Both the position numbers and the translations under genes were made by a program. 64,000 nucleotides of DNA, taken from assembly GCF_900142665.1 (NCBI RefSeq), contig NZ_FRBR01000001.1:186001-250000 (forward strand), read 5' to 3'. The stretch comes from Roseovarius pacificus. GTDB taxonomy: Bacteria; Pseudomonadota; Alphaproteobacteria; Rhodobacterales; Rhodobacteraceae. The notes below the pieces were generated by a model that was not told the origin of the DNA, did no database searches, and worked only from the letters and a program-made list of their open reading frames with translations. Numbering within the stretch: position 1 is the first letter of the stretch; the number at the start of each line of letters is the position of its first letter. Below, in pieces: positions 1 to 8,769 of the stretch.

Positions 1-43
1 GCATCGTCAACTCGTTCAGCATAATGTCTTTTTCGATATCCAT
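1..43 (-). CDS. Possible 5' end of a CDS running off the window (unidentified)
   Basis: Reading leftwards from an ATG at 43, the frame is open to the window edge and gives MDIEKDIMLNELTM. The stretch before the ATG is G-rich (GGGGCGGG), which is only a weak ribosome-binding site. It would lie downstream of tRNA-Val on the same strand, after a terminator. Fourteen residues are too few to identify a family, and the frame could be open by chance. Confidence 0.3.
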   Translation of the reverse strand, partial: MDIEKDIMLNELTM

Positions 44-131
44 CGCCCGCCCCGCTTGCTGCTCGTCCCCCGCCATCATTGCCCCGCGCCCGCCATCCCG
101 CAAGCCCCGGCCCGCAAACCCCGCCACAACG

Positions 132-163
132 AAAAACGGCGCGCCCGTTTTTCAGGCACGCCG
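132..163 (-). terminator. Rho-independent terminator after tRNA-Val
   Basis: On the minus strand a GC-rich stem (CGGCGTGCC with GGGCGCGCCG, one mismatch) is followed directly by five T residues. It sits just past the 3' end of the tRNA-Val gene and would end that transcript. Confidence 0.65.
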
Positions 164-174
164 CGCGGAATTCA

Positions 175-249
175 TGGTGGGTGATAAGAGATTCGAACTC
201 CTGACATCTTCGATGTGAACGAAGCGCTCTACCACTGAGCTAATCACCC
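175..249 (-). tRNA. tRNA-Val (anticodon CAC)
   Basis: The minus strand folds as a standard cloverleaf. The acceptor stem is GGGTGAT/ATCACCC, the D stem GCTC/GAGC and the anticodon stem CTTCG/CGAAG with loop TTCACAT, giving anticodon CAC, which reads GUG valine codons. The T arm carries TTCGAAT. The discriminator is A at 178 and the 3' CCA is encoded at 177-175. The gene lies 19 bp after the HU-like gene on the same strand and has its own terminator. Confidence 0.96.
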
Positions 250-268
250 GTTGGCGCGCTATGTAGCG

Positions 269-730
269 TCACTCGGCGGCGTCTGCAACACTCTCTTTCG
301 CTTTATCCGCGCCGTGCTCCAGCGCCGGGGAGGCGGATTTGCTCTGACGGATTTTCGCCACGGTGATCCGGGCGTTCGGCGTCTCCTTGGTGCGCTGGTG
401 CTTGAGCTTGCCGAGCGGCTGTAAGTTCAGCTCGCGCCCCTCGGCGATGGCCTCGCCCAGAATGTCGATCATGGCCTCGACCACGGGCTTGGCGAATTTC
501 TTTTTCACGCCCGCGCGGTCGGTCACCATGTCGATCAGTTCCTTCTTCTTCAGCTCGGGCGCCACCGCCGTGACGGTGGTTTCGCTGACCACCCCCGGTT
601 CCGGCGCGGTCTTCGCGGCCGGTTTCGCCGGGGTTTTCGCGGCGGTCTTTCCGCTTGTCGCGGATTTCGCTGCCGTGGATGCCTTGGAACTGGTTTTCGC
701 CTTGCTCGAGGCGCTGCGACGTGTCGTCAT
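269..730 (-). CDS. HU-family DNA-binding protein with basic N-terminal tail
   Basis: This is a histone-like nucleoid protein expected to bind and bend DNA non-specifically. Of 153 residues, the first 45 or so are a Lys/Ala/Ser/Thr/Pro-rich disordered tail, and residues ~60-135 match the HU/IHF fold: a helical KKELIDMVTDRAG segment, FAKPVVEAMIDILGEAI, then the strand and arm region LNLQPLGKLKHQRTKETPNA. Canonical HU is about 90 residues, so the tail roughly adds half again. Such eukaryotic H1-like tails are known on HU relatives in several alphaproteobacteria. The start ATG at 730 is preceded by GAGAGGG. Whether it acts globally or on specific sites cannot be told from sequence. Confidence 0.85.
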   Translation of the reverse strand: MTTRRSASSKAKTSSKASTAAKSATSGKTAAKTPAKPAAKTAPEPGVVSETTVTAVAPELKKKELIDMVTDRAGVKKKFAKPVVEAMIDILGEAIAEGRELNLQPLGKLKHQRTKETPNARITVAKIRQSKSASPALEHGADKAKESVADAAE

Positions 731-860
731 GGGACCCTCTCGATCGTAACTGCTCTGTGGCGCTCAGCGTAACCGCAAGCGCGCGCCATGGCCAGCGTCA
801 GTTGACATGGCCTGAGAACCCCTCCTGACATCGGGCCCATTGATACCTGGGGGAAAAATC

Positions 861-1063
861 ATGACAAAACCTATTGTGACTCTGATTGCGCTTGCCACCA
901 TGACAGGCGCGGCCATGGCTGGCGGGTTGTCCGATCCTGTCGTCGCGCCCGGGATCGTCCCCGGGGCGGCCGTCGACAGTTCGGAGACAGTTCGGAAAAG
1001 GCCGGCGGGCTGATCGCCGCGATTGCCGTCCTGCTGATCATCATCGGCACGGGCAGCGGCTGA
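861..1063 (+). pseudogene. Small secreted/membrane protein gene broken by an 11-bp tandem duplication
   Basis: From ATG 861 (after GGGGGAAAAATC) the frame gives a 50-residue protein with a signal-peptide-like start (MTKPIVTLIALATMTGAAMA) ending at TGA 1011. The 11 bases GACAGTTCGGA occur twice in tandem at 975-985 and 986-996. Removing one copy restores a 63-residue protein ending at TGA 1063, whose restored end EKAGGLIAAIAVLLIIIGTGSG is an obvious hydrophobic helix. I infer that the intact gene encoded a small exported protein with a C-terminal membrane segment and that the duplication disrupted it. A sequencing or assembly artefact is possible. Confidence 0.7.
975..996. repeat. Perfect 11-bp tandem duplication
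   Basis: GACAGTTCGGA is repeated head to tail without mismatch. Its length is not a multiple of three, so it shifts the reading frame of the small gene that contains it. Confidence 0.95.
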
Positions 1064-1085
1064 TCCCCGTCCCTCGCTGAAAACG

Positions 1086-1121
1086 AAAAAGGCCCCGCCG
1101 GTGATCCCCGGCAGGGCCTTC
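1086..1121 (-). terminator. Rho-independent terminator of lon
   Basis: A 13-position stem with one C-A mismatch (arms 1090-1102 and 1109-1121) is followed on the minus strand by TTTTTCGTTTT. It lies 22 bp past the lon stop codon. The plus strand lacks a strong T run after the stem, so it acts mainly on lon. Confidence 0.8.
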
Positions 1122-1143
1122 AACTCAAGTCCGGGTCGCGGCG

Positions 1144-3555
1144 TCAGTGCGCCGTGGCTCCCTTGACGCTGTCATCGCCTTTCAGGGCGGCTTCGGCGGC
1201 GGCGGCCTCTTCGGCCTCCTCGTCCCACTCCACCGGCTCGGGCGTGCGCACCAGCGCCAGCTTCAGAACGTCGCGGACGTGATCGACGGGGATGATATCC
1301 AGCCCCTCTTTCACATTGTCCGGGATCTCGACCAGATCCTTTTCGTTCTCACGCGGGATCAGCACCGTCTTGATGCCGCCCCGCAGGGCCGCCAGCAGTT
1401 TCTCCTTCAGGCCCCCGATGGCCAGGGCATTGCCGCGCAGCGTGACCTCGCCGGTCATGGCGATATCCTTGCGCACCGGAATACCCGTCAGAACCGACAC
1501 GATGGAGGTCACCATCGCAAGGCCCGCGCTCGGCCCGTCCTTGGGCGTGGCGCCCTCGGGAACGTGCACGTGGATGTCCCACTTCTCGAACCGCGGCGGC
1601 TTGACGCCGATCTCGGGCGCGATCGAGCGCACATAGGAACTGGCCGCGTCGATCGATTCCTTCATCACGTCACCCAGCTTGCCGGTGGTCTTCATCCGGC
1701 CCTTGCCCGGCAGGCGCAGCGCCTCGATGTTCAGCAACTCGCCCCCGACCGACGTATAGGCCAGCCCCGTGACCACGCCGACCTGGTCCTTTTCCTCGGC
1801 CAGCCCATAGCGGAACTTCTTGACGCCCAGGTAATCGCCCAGGTTTTCGGACGTGACCGTGATCGCCTTGTCCTCGCCCTTGATGATTCGGGTCACCGCC
1901 TTGCGGGCGACCTTGGCGATCTCGCGTTCGAGGTTCCGCACACCGGCTTCGCGGGTGTAATGGCGCACGATATCGGTCAGCGCGTCGTCGGTCAGTTCGA
2001 ACTCGCCCTTGCGCAGACCGTGGTTCTTGATCTGCTTGGGGATCAGGTGCTGTTTGGCGATCTCGCGCTTTTCGTCCTCGGTGTAGCCCGCCAGCGGAAT
2101 GATCTCCATCCGGTCCAGAAGCGGCCCCGGCATGTTGTAGGAGTTCGCCGTGGTCAGGAACATCACGTTCGACAGGTCGTATTCCACCTCGAGGTAATGG
2201 TCCACGAAGGTGGCGTTCTGTTCGGGGTCCAGCACCTCCAGCATGGCCGACGCCGGATCGCCCCGGAAATCCTGCCCCATCTTGTCGATCTCATCGAGCA
2301 GGATCAGCGGGTTGGTCGTCTTGGCCTTTTTCAGCGCCTGGATGATCTTGCCGGGCATCGAGCCGATATAGGTCCGGCGGTGGCCGCGAATCTCGGATTC
2401 GTCCCGCACCCCGCCCAGCGAAATGCGGATGAACTCGCGCCCCGTGGCCTTGGCCACGGATTCCCCGAGACTGGTCTTGCCCACGCCCGGCGGGCCGACA
2501 AGGCACATGATCGGCCCCTTCAGCTTTTTCGAGCGCTGCTGCACCGCCAGGTATTCCACGATCCGTTCCTTGACCTTTTCGAGGCCATAGTGATCGGTAT
2601 CCAGAATCTTCTCGGCCCGGCCCAGATCCTTCTTCACGCGGGATTTCACGCCCCACGGGATCGACAGCATCCAGTCCAGATAGTTGCGCACCACCGTGGC
2701 CTCGGCGCTCATCGGGCTCATGTTCTTGAGCTTCTTGAGCTCCGCCTCGGCCTTTTCCCGGGCTTCCTTGGACAGCTTGGTATTGCCGATCTTCTCTTCG
2801 AGCTCGGCCAGTTCGCCTTCGCCCTCCTCGCCGTCGCCAAGTTCCTTCTGAATGGCCTTCATCTGCTCATTCAGGTAATACTCGCGCTGCGTCTTCTCCA
2901 TCTGCGACTTGACGCGCGTCTTGATCTTCTTCTCGACCTGCAACACGCTCATCTCGCCCTGCATCAGGCCATAGACCTTCTCCAGCCGCTCGCTGACCGA
3001 AAGCGTCTCCAGAAGCTCCTGCTTCTGTTCCACCTCGATGCCCAGATGCCCGGCGACCAGATCGGCCAGCTTGGCCGGCTCCTCGGTTTCGCTCACGGCG
3101 GCCAGGGCTTCTTCGGGGATGTTCTTCTTGACCTTGGCATAGCGCTCGAACTCGTCGCTGACGGTGCGCAACAGCGCCTCGATCGTGGCCTGATCGCCCG
3201 GCATCTCGCTCAGGTATTCGGCGCGCGCCTCGAAGAAATTGTCGTTGTCCAGATAATCGGTGATCCGCACCCGCGCGACACCCTCGACCAGCACCTTGAC
3301 GGTGCCATCGGGCAGTTTCAGCAATTGCAGCACATTGGCCAGAACGCCGGTGCCGTAAATGCCGTCGGCGGTCGGGTCGTCGATGCTGGCGTCGATCTGG
3401 CTGGACAGCAGAATCTGCTTGTCGTCCTGCATCACCTCTTCCAGCGCGCGAACGGATTTCTCGCGTCCGACGAACAGCGGCACGATCATGTGGGGGAAAA
3501 CCACGATATCGCGCAGCGGCAGCACCGGATAGGAGGCGTTGAGAGGCTCTTGCAT
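1144..3555 (-). CDS. lon: ATP-dependent protease Lon
   Basis: Lon is a cytoplasmic hexameric AAA+ serine protease that degrades misfolded and regulatory proteins. The 803-residue length is normal for the LonA type. The N-terminal substrate-recognition domain covers residues ~10-205 and is followed by a coiled region. The AAA+ module has Walker A GPPGVGKT at 354-361 and Walker B LILLDEID at ~417-424. The C-terminal protease domain has the catalytic dyad Ser676 ([11 protein letters not shown]) and Lys719 ([10 protein letters not shown]). The ATG at 3555 is preceded by AAGGAAACGAGC. A heat-shock-like promoter lies about 80 bp upstream and a terminator follows the gene. No key residue is missing. 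Confidence 0.98.
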   Translation of the reverse strand: MQEPLNASYPVLPLRDIVVFPHMIVPLFVGREKSVRALEEVMQDDKQILLSSQIDASIDDPTADGIYGTGVLANVLQLLKLPDGTVKVLVEGVARVRITDYLDNDNFFEARAEYLSEMPGDQATIEALLRTVSDEFERYAKVKKNIPEEALAAVSETEEPAKLADLVAGHLGIEVEQKQELLETLSVSERLEKVYGLMQGEMSVLQVEKKIKTRVKSQMEKTQREYYLNEQMKAIQKELGDGEEGEGELAELEEKIGNTKLSKEAREKAEAELKKLKNMSPMSAEATVVRNYLDWMLSIPWGVKSRVKKDLGRAEKILDTDHYGLEKVKERIVEYLAVQQRSKKLKGPIMCLVGPPGVGKTSLGESVAKATGREFIRISLGGVRDESEIRGHRRTYIGSMPGKIIQALKKAKTTNPLILLDEIDKMGQDFRGDPASAMLEVLDPEQNATFVDHYLEVEYDLSNVMFLTTANSYNMPGPLLDRMEIIPLAGYTEDEKREIAKQHLIPKQIKNHGLRKGEFELTDDALTDIVRHYTREAGVRNLEREIAKVARKAVTRIIKGEDKAITVTSENLGDYLGVKKFRYGLAEEKDQVGVVTGLAYTSVGGELLNIEALRLPGKGRMKTTGKLGDVMKESIDAASSYVRSIAPEIGVKPPRFEKWDIHVHVPEGATPKDGPSAGLAMVTSIVSVLTGIPVRKDIAMTGEVTLRGNALAIGGLKEKLLAALRGGIKTVLIPRENEKDLVEIPDNVKEGLDIIPVDHVRDVLKLALVRTPEPVEWDEEAEEAAAAEAALKGDDSVKGATAH

Positions 3556-3635
3556 GCTCGTTTCCTTGTTCTGGGCAGATGGTCCGGGCCCCTGTCAAAG
3601 GCAGCCGCGCCCATCTCCGCGTTTCCTGAAGGCTA

Positions 3636-3663
3636 ACTTGGGGCGGCCCCCGCCCCGTTTCAA
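3636..3663 (-). promoter_or_regulatory. Candidate sigma-32 (RpoH) promoter of lon
   Basis: On the minus strand TTGAAA (3663-3658) is followed after 14 bases by CCCCAAGT (3643-3636). This resembles the heat-shock consensus CTTGAAA-N11-16-CCCCATnT. It would give a leader of about 75 nt before the lon ATG. Lon is a known RpoH-regulon member in many proteobacteria. The match is by eye only. Confidence 0.5.
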
Positions 3664-3871
3664 CCGATCTGACGCAGAATGCCTTTCCGGCCCCGGCTTC
3701 ACAAGAGCTGTTTGAGCGGGTCCGCGCGCGCTGCCTGCAACGCTGTGCCGCAAAGTGCCTTTCGGCTGTCTCAACCGTACCCTGCAACCCCGCCCCACGG
3801 TCGCTCAGACGCCGTGTAATCCCGCAATGCGGGGCGCTCGAATGCCTGGCGCGGCGCGCCATGCTTGAGAT

Positions 3872-3891
3872 TTTAGCGAAAAAATGCTAAA
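3872..3891. promoter_or_regulatory. Inverted repeat TTTAGC-N8-GCTAAA, possible operator
   Basis: A perfect 6-bp inverted repeat surrounds an A-rich centre, 37 bp before the start of the VPLPA-CTERM gene. Size and position suit a dimeric repressor or activator site in the promoter. No regulator is identified. Confidence 0.4.
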
Positions 3892-3928
3892 CACTCACGG
3901 TTTTAAACAAGAAATTCAGGGGGAAATC

Positions 3929-4744
3929 ATGAAATCAACCATCATCTCATCACTGGTCGCCGTTCTTGCCAGTACATCCTTCGCGGTGTCGGCAACCTAC
4001 GACCTGTTCTTTTACGAAGGGCCTACTGTCGGAAATACCGCCAGCAACAATTCCCAGAGCGGGCGCAACATAAACGATGTGTCGCTGGCCGGAACTGGCC
4101 GCCTCGACATCGCGGACTCGGCGGTGGCGCCGAATGCCAGCATTGCGCTCAACGATTCCACGCGCATCGAACTGTCAATCAGCTACACCGACATTTACGA
4201 TGAAACGCTGAATTGGACCCTTCCGGGCGATACGCTTTCCACCAATAACGGCAATGACGCCTTCGTTCTCCTGGACCCATCGGGCGCGTTCAAACGCTTC
4301 GATCTCGAAGGGACCACCACCGCCGTGCCGGGTATCTCCATTGCAGATGAGGACACACCCGCACCCGCGCCGTTCGGCCCCAACGGGCATCCGGTCGCCT
4401 CTTTGCAGGATGGCAACAATTTCAATCTCGGATACGTGACCGAGGCCTTCAGCGCGCCCAACTCGATACGCGACTGGCTGGCCGGCGATTTCATCGATCG
4501 CGATACCTGGGAAGCCCTTGGCTCCCAAGGCGACTTCATGGCATTCGCGGGAACGTACCGCTTCGATAACAGTCAACGCGACCGCGTCAGCAGCGGCGTT
4601 ATCCTTGCCAGCCTGCGGGACGGCGGCACTGATCCCGACCCCGACGACACGCCCAATGTCATCCCGCTTCCGGCAAGCGGGTTTTTCCTGCTTGCCGGGC
4701 TTGGCGCCCTGGGGGCGCTCCGTCGGCGCTCCAGCACCTCATGA
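3929..4744 (+). CDS. VPLPA-CTERM sorting-domain exported protein
   Basis: The 271-residue protein starts with a signal peptide (MKSTIISSLVAVLASTSFAVSA) and ends with the tripartite anchor seen in VPLPA-CTERM proteins: IPLPASGFFLLAGLGALGAL, then RRR and a short tail. Such C-termini are thought to be processed by an exosortase-like system at the outer surface. The middle part has no domain I recognise; it is Asp/Asn/Ser/Thr-rich, as expected of a secreted beta-rich protein. The ATG at 3929 was chosen over an upstream in-frame ATG (3884) because it follows an AGGGGG ribosome-binding site and begins the signal peptide. No exosortase gene is in the window. Confidence 0.8.
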   Translation: MKSTIISSLVAVLASTSFAVSATYDLFFYEGPTVGNTASNNSQSGRNINDVSLAGTGRLDIADSAVAPNASIALNDSTRIELSISYTDIYDETLNWTLPGDTLSTNNGNDAFVLLDPSGAFKRFDLEGTTTAVPGISIADEDTPAPAPFGPNGHPVASLQDGNNFNLGYVTEAFSAPNSIRDWLAGDFIDRDTWEALGSQGDFMAFAGTYRFDNSQRDRVSSGVILASLRDGGTDPDPDDTPNVIPLPASGFFLLAGLGALGALRRRSSTS

Positions 4745-4815
4745 GGTGCCCTGGCACGCCGTCGTTCTGACCGGGGCGGCCCAGCGGGCGCCTGATACCG
4801 GGCGCCCGTCGCATA

Positions 4816-5955
4816 TCAAAGCCGCTCGATATCGCCCTGCTCGCGCCCGGCGTGGAACGCGGCTTCCCAATCCGCGAACCGCCCCGCGGCAATCGCGTCG
4901 CGCATCCCCTGCATGATGTCCTGATAATAATGCAGGTTGTGCCATGTCAGCAGCATGGAACTGATGATCTCCTGGCTGCGGAACACATGATGCAGATAGG
5001 CGCGTGAATAGTTCCGGCAGGCGGGGCATGTGCACTGATCGTCGATCGGGCGCGGATCGTCCTGATGCCGGGCATTCTTGATGTTCAATTGCCCATGCCG
5101 GGTAAACACCTGCCCCGTCCGCCCGCTGCGCGAGGGCAGCACGCAATCCATCATGTCGATGCCCCGCTTCACCGCACCGACGATATCGTCGGGCTTGCCC
5201 ACCCCCATCAGATAGCGCGGCTTGTCCGGCGGCAGGAATCCCGGCGCATAGTCCAGCACGCCGAACATCGCCTCCTGCCCTTCGCCCACGGCCAGACCGC
5301 CCACGGCATAGCCATCGAACCCGATCTCGCACAGTGCCTTCGCAGATTCCTCGCGCAATTCGGGCGTCACGCCCCCCTGCATGATCCCGAACAGCGCATG
5401 GCCGGGCCGGTCCCCGAACGCCGCTTTCGAGCGCGCCGCCCACCGCATCGACAACCGCATGCTCTCGGCCACCTGCGCCTCGGTTGCAGGCAGCGCCGGG
5501 CATTCGTCGAAACACATCACGATATCGCTGCCTAACAGCCGCTGGATCTCCATCGAGCGTTCCGGCGTCAACTCATGGCGCGACCCGTCGATATGGCTTT
5601 TGAAGGTCACCCCCTCTTCGGTCAGCTTGCGCAACCCCGCAAGGCTCATCACCTGAAATCCGCCGGAATCCGTCAGAATGGGCCGCTCCCAGTTCATGAA
5701 GCGATGCAACCCGCCCAGCCTGTCGATCCGCTCCGCCGTGGGGCGCAGCATCAGGTGATAGGTATTGCCCAGCAGGATATCGGCCCCCGTCGCGCGCACG
5801 CTTTCGGGCAGCATCGCCTTGACCGTCGCCGCCGTGCCCACCGGCATGAAGGCCGGCGTGCGCACCTCGCCGCGCGGCGTTTCGATCACCCCCGTGCGCG
5901 CCGCCCGGTCCGTGGCCTGCAATTGAAAGCTGAATTTCACCGCGTCATCCCGCAT
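4816..5955 (-). CDS. tgt: tRNA-guanine transglycosylase (queuine tRNA-ribosyltransferase)
   Basis: Tgt exchanges guanine-34 for a queuosine precursor in tRNAs for Asp, Asn, His and Tyr. The 379-residue length is typical. Visible motifs are the substrate-binding Asp96 in [19 protein letters not shown], the GGLAVGEG loop, the nucleophile region [14 protein letters not shown], and the zinc site [16 protein letters not shown] near the C-terminus. It starts at ATG 5955, divergent from the SPFH gene with a 78-bp gap between the two start codons. No other queuosine genes are adjacent. Confidence 0.97.
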   Translation of the reverse strand: MRDDAVKFSFQLQATDRAARTGVIETPRGEVRTPAFMPVGTAATVKAMLPESVRATGADILLGNTYHLMLRPTAERIDRLGGLHRFMNWERPILTDSGGFQVMSLAGLRKLTEEGVTFKSHIDGSRHELTPERSMEIQRLLGSDIVMCFDECPALPATEAQVAESMRLSMRWAARSKAAFGDRPGHALFGIMQGGVTPELREESAKALCEIGFDGYAVGGLAVGEGQEAMFGVLDYAPGFLPPDKPRYLMGVGKPDDIVGAVKRGIDMMDCVLPSRSGRTGQVFTRHGQLNIKNARHQDDPRPIDDQCTCPACRNYSRAYLHHVFRSQEIISSMLLTWHNLHYYQDIMQGMRDAIAAGRFADWEAAFHAGREQGDIERL

Positions 5956-6033
5956 TTGCCGTCTTTCCGCCCCCCTTATTGTGATTTAACCTCGCTTGAA
6001 AACCCCGCGCTTTCATTTCGAGTGAGTTTCACA

Positions 6034-6924
6034 ATGACCGAACAACAAATTCTGGACCTTCTGGGATCGAACCTGATCTGGATTCTCCTGGCAATCCTGA
6101 TCTTCACCGTGATCTTCAAAGGCATCCAGATCGTCCCGCAATCCGAACAATACGTCGTCGAACGCTTTGGCCGCCTGCGCGCGGTGCTCGGGCCGGGGAT
6201 CAATTTCATCGTGCCGTTCCTCGATGTCGTGCGCCACAAGGTGTCGATCCTCGAACGCCAGCTTCCCAATGCCAGCCAGGACGCGATCACCCGCGACAAC
6301 GTGCTGGTCGAGGTCGAAACCTCCGTGTTCTACCGCATCACCCAGCCGGAAAAGACGGTCTATCGCATCCGTGACGCCGATGCCGCCATCGCCACCACCG
6401 TCGCCGGGATCGTGCGCGCCGAAATCGGCAAGATGGATCTCGATGACGTGCAGGCCAACCGCTCGGCCCTGATTTCCACCATCAAGGATGCGGTCGAGGA
6501 TGCCGTCGACAACTGGGGCATCGAAGTCACCCGCGCCGAACTTCTGGACGTCAACCTCGATGAGGCCACCCGCGCCGCCATGCTCCAGCAGCTCAATGCA
6601 GAACGCGCCCGCCGCGCCCAGGTGACCGAGGCCGAGGGCAAGAAACGCGCCGTCGAACTCGAAGCCGACGGCGAGCTTTACGCCGCCGAACAAACCGCCA
6701 AGGCCCGCCGCATCCAGGCCGAGGCCGAAGCCTACGCCACCGGCGTCGTGGCGCAGGCGATTGCCGATAACGGGCTCGAAGCCGCGCAATACCAGGTCGC
6801 ACTGAAACAGGTCGAGGCGCTCAACGCCCTCGGCAACAGCGCGTCCTCGCAAACCGTGCTGGTCCCCGCACAGGCGCTCGAAGCCTTCGGCAACGCCTTC
6901 AACATGCTGAAAGGCAGATCATGA
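6034..6924 (+). CDS. SPFH/Band 7 membrane protein (stomatin/QmcA-like)
   Basis: A 296-residue integral membrane scaffold of the stomatin/prohibitin family. The N-terminal hydrophobic segment is at residues ~10-28, followed by the SPFH domain (VPQSEQYVVERFGRLR to about residue 190) and a long Ala/Glu-rich coiled coil (AEGKKRAVELEADGELYAAE). Members form large rings in the inner membrane and often modulate membrane proteases. Its stop overlaps the start of the NfeD gene (ATGA), the classical SPFH-NfeD pairing. The ATG at 6034 was chosen because the hydrophobic helix begins there and an upstream extension would be antisense to tgt. Confidence 0.92.
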   Translation: MTEQQILDLLGSNLIWILLAILIFTVIFKGIQIVPQSEQYVVERFGRLRAVLGPGINFIVPFLDVVRHKVSILERQLPNASQDAITRDNVLVEVETSVFYRITQPEKTVYRIRDADAAIATTVAGIVRAEIGKMDLDDVQANRSALISTIKDAVEDAVDNWGIEVTRAELLDVNLDEATRAAMLQQLNAERARRAQVTEAEGKKRAVELEADGELYAAEQTAKARRIQAEAEAYATGVVAQAIADNGLEAAQYQVALKQVEALNALGNSASSQTVLVPAQALEAFGNAFNMLKGRS

Positions 6925-7193
6925 GCGACCTCTGGAATATCTGGTGGGTCTGGCTGGCCGCCGCTCTGGCGCTGGCCATCCTCGAAACCCTGATCCCCGG
7001 CTATGTCTTTCTGGGCATCGCCGTGGGGGCGGCCCTGACGGCGCTGATCGTCGCCCTGCCCCTGTCCATCGGGCCATCCGCCCTGATCGCCATCTTCGCG
7101 GTCCTGTCGCTGGCGGCATGGCTGATCCTGCGCCGCGCCTTCCGCGCCCGCAACGATCAGAGCCGCATCATTCACGACGACATCAACCAGTAA
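6921..7193 (+). CDS. Short NfeD-family membrane protein
   Basis: The 90-residue protein has two or three hydrophobic helices (WLAAALALAILETLIPGYVF, GAALTALIVALPLSIG, ALIAIFAVLSLAAWLIL) and a basic tail. It corresponds to the short YbbK-type NfeD form; the C-terminal OB-fold is absent or minimal. It overlaps the SPFH gene by four bases, so the two are almost certainly co-translated and act together in the inner membrane. Confidence 0.85.
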   Translation: MSDLWNIWWVWLAAALALAILETLIPGYVFLGIAVGAALTALIVALPLSIGPSALIAIFAVLSLAAWLILRRAFRARNDQSRIIHDDINQ

Positions 7194-7328
7194 CCGCAAA
7201 ACCGCCTGTCGGGCCGCGCCCATGGAATTCCTTGTGCTCGCGCCTGCGACATGCTGTCATCACCCCCAATACTCCGGCCTTGGCCCGCGCCAGGACCGAC
7301 CCGAACAGACACAACAAGGGACAGATGC

Positions 7329-8750
7329 ATGACCGATACACCCGAAGCCACACAGCAACTGCAATTCGGGTGGGAAGAATGGATTTCATTACCGGATCTC
7401 GGGGTGCCCGCCCTGCGCGCCAAGGTCGATACCGGCGCGCGCACCTCGGCGCTGCATGCCTTCGATATCGAAACCTTCGGCCCGGTCGGCAAACCCAAGG
7501 TGCGCTTTACCGTCCACCCCATTCCGGGGCGCGACGATCTGGTGATTCCCTGCTCGGCCCCCATCGTCGACCGGCGCGAGGTCACGTCCTCGAACGGCGA
7601 AAAGGAACTGCGCTACGTGATCGAAAGCAACCTGTCGGTCAACGGCGACAGCTGGCCCATCGAAATCACGCTGACCAACCGCGCGACCATGCAATCGCGC
7701 ATGTTGCTGGGGCGCCAGGCGCTCAAGGATCATATCACCATCGTCGCCACCGACCGTTTCATGCAGCCCGAACTCAGCTACGATGTGTATCACACCGCCA
7801 AGATGCGCCACGAAGCGCCCAAGCGCGCCCTGCGGATCTGCGTTCTCTCGCGCGAGGATAACTACTCCACCCGCCGCCTTGTCGAAGAAGGCGAAAAGCG
7901 CGGTCACTCGGTCGAGGTGATCAACACCACCCGCTGCTACATGGCGATCAACGCCATGGCCCCCGAGGTGCATTACGATGGCAAACGCCTGCCCCGGTTC
8001 GACGCCGTGATCCCGCGCATCGGGGCCTCGATCACGCCCTACGGCACCGCCATCATCCGGCAGTTCGAAACCATCGGCACCTATTGCGTGAATCCCTCGG
8101 CCGGGATCAGCGCCAGCCGTGACAAGCTCTATGCCCATCAGATCATGGCCCGCGCCAGGATCGGCATGCCAAATACCGCCTTCGCCGCCTCGCCCAAGGA
8201 TACCGGCAACCTGATCGGCCTCGTGGGCACCGCGCCGCTGATCGTCAAACTGCTGGAATCCACCCAGGGCAAGGGCGTCGTCCTGGCCGAAACCAAAAAG
8301 GCCGCCGAATCGGTGATCGACGCCTTCCGCGGTCTCAAGGCCAACTTTCTGGTGCAGGATTTCGTCAAGGAAGCCGCCGGCGAAGACATCCGCTGTCTGG
8401 TGATCGGCGGCAAGGTCGTCGCCTCGATGAAGCGCACCGGGGCCGAGGGCGATTTTCGCTCGAACCTGCATCGCGGCGGCTCGGCCAAATCCGTGCGCAT
8501 CACCAAGGAGGAACGCGACACCGCCCTGCGCGCCGCCAAGGCCTTCAACCTGAACATGGCCGGGGTCGATCTGCTGCGCTCCGAAAACGGCCCCAAGGTG
8601 CTCGAGGTCAATTCCTCGCCGGGGTTCGAGGGGATCGAGAATTCGACCGGCAAGAACATCGTCGGGCGGCTTTACGAAAATATCGAATCCCGCGTGCGCC
8701 CCGCCCCGGTCCGGCGGCGCAAAACCACGACCCGGAAAAAATCCGACTGA
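7329..8750 (+). CDS. Fusion of aspartyl-protease-like domain and RimK-type ATP-grasp ligase
   Basis: The 473-residue protein joins two domains. Residues ~10-150 match the retropepsin-like 'ATP-dependent zinc protease' family (RimB-type), with the active-site signature [14 protein letters not shown] (Asp34). Residues ~170-455 are a RimK-like ATP-grasp alpha-L-glutamate ligase: [49 protein letters not shown] and the metal-binding end [18 protein letters not shown]. RimK adds glutamates to ribosomal protein S6, and linked aspartyl proteases can trim such tails. A substrate cannot be assigned here. The ATG at 7329 follows AAGGGACAG; an upstream start at 7251 would add 26 unrelated residues. Confidence 0.88.
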   Translation: MTDTPEATQQLQFGWEEWISLPDLGVPALRAKVDTGARTSALHAFDIETFGPVGKPKVRFTVHPIPGRDDLVIPCSAPIVDRREVTSSNGEKELRYVIESNLSVNGDSWPIEITLTNRATMQSRMLLGRQALKDHITIVATDRFMQPELSYDVYHTAKMRHEAPKRALRICVLSREDNYSTRRLVEEGEKRGHSVEVINTTRCYMAINAMAPEVHYDGKRLPRFDAVIPRIGASITPYGTAIIRQFETIGTYCVNPSAGISASRDKLYAHQIMARARIGMPNTAFAASPKDTGNLIGLVGTAPLIVKLLESTQGKGVVLAETKKAAESVIDAFRGLKANFLVQDFVKEAAGEDIRCLVIGGKVVASMKRTGAEGDFRSNLHRGGSAKSVRITKEERDTALRAAKAFNLNMAGVDLLRSENGPKVLEVNSSPGFEGIENSTGKNIVGRLYENIESRVRPAPVRRRKTTTRKKSD

Positions 8751-8769
8751 CGCTGTCGCACGCGGTTGC

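Larger units (their letters stand above)
3556..3928. other. Intergenic region between lon and the VPLPA-CTERM gene
   Basis: This 373-bp divergent gap holds no coding frame I would support. It contains the lon leader with a candidate sigma-32-type promoter (3636-3663) and, near the other end, an A/T-rich inverted repeat (3872-3891) before the plus-strand gene. The part between them (about 3665-3870) shows nothing I recognise. Confidence 0.6.

Noticed and set aside
764..1123. A 119-codon minus-strand frame
   Set aside because: It overlaps the lon terminator and the small plus-strand pseudogene in antisense and has no family character.
1147..3636. An 829-codon open frame on the plus strand
   Set aside because: It lies antisense to lon in a high-G+C gene; composition is His/Arg/Leu/Asp-rich as expected of a shadow frame, and lon is certain.
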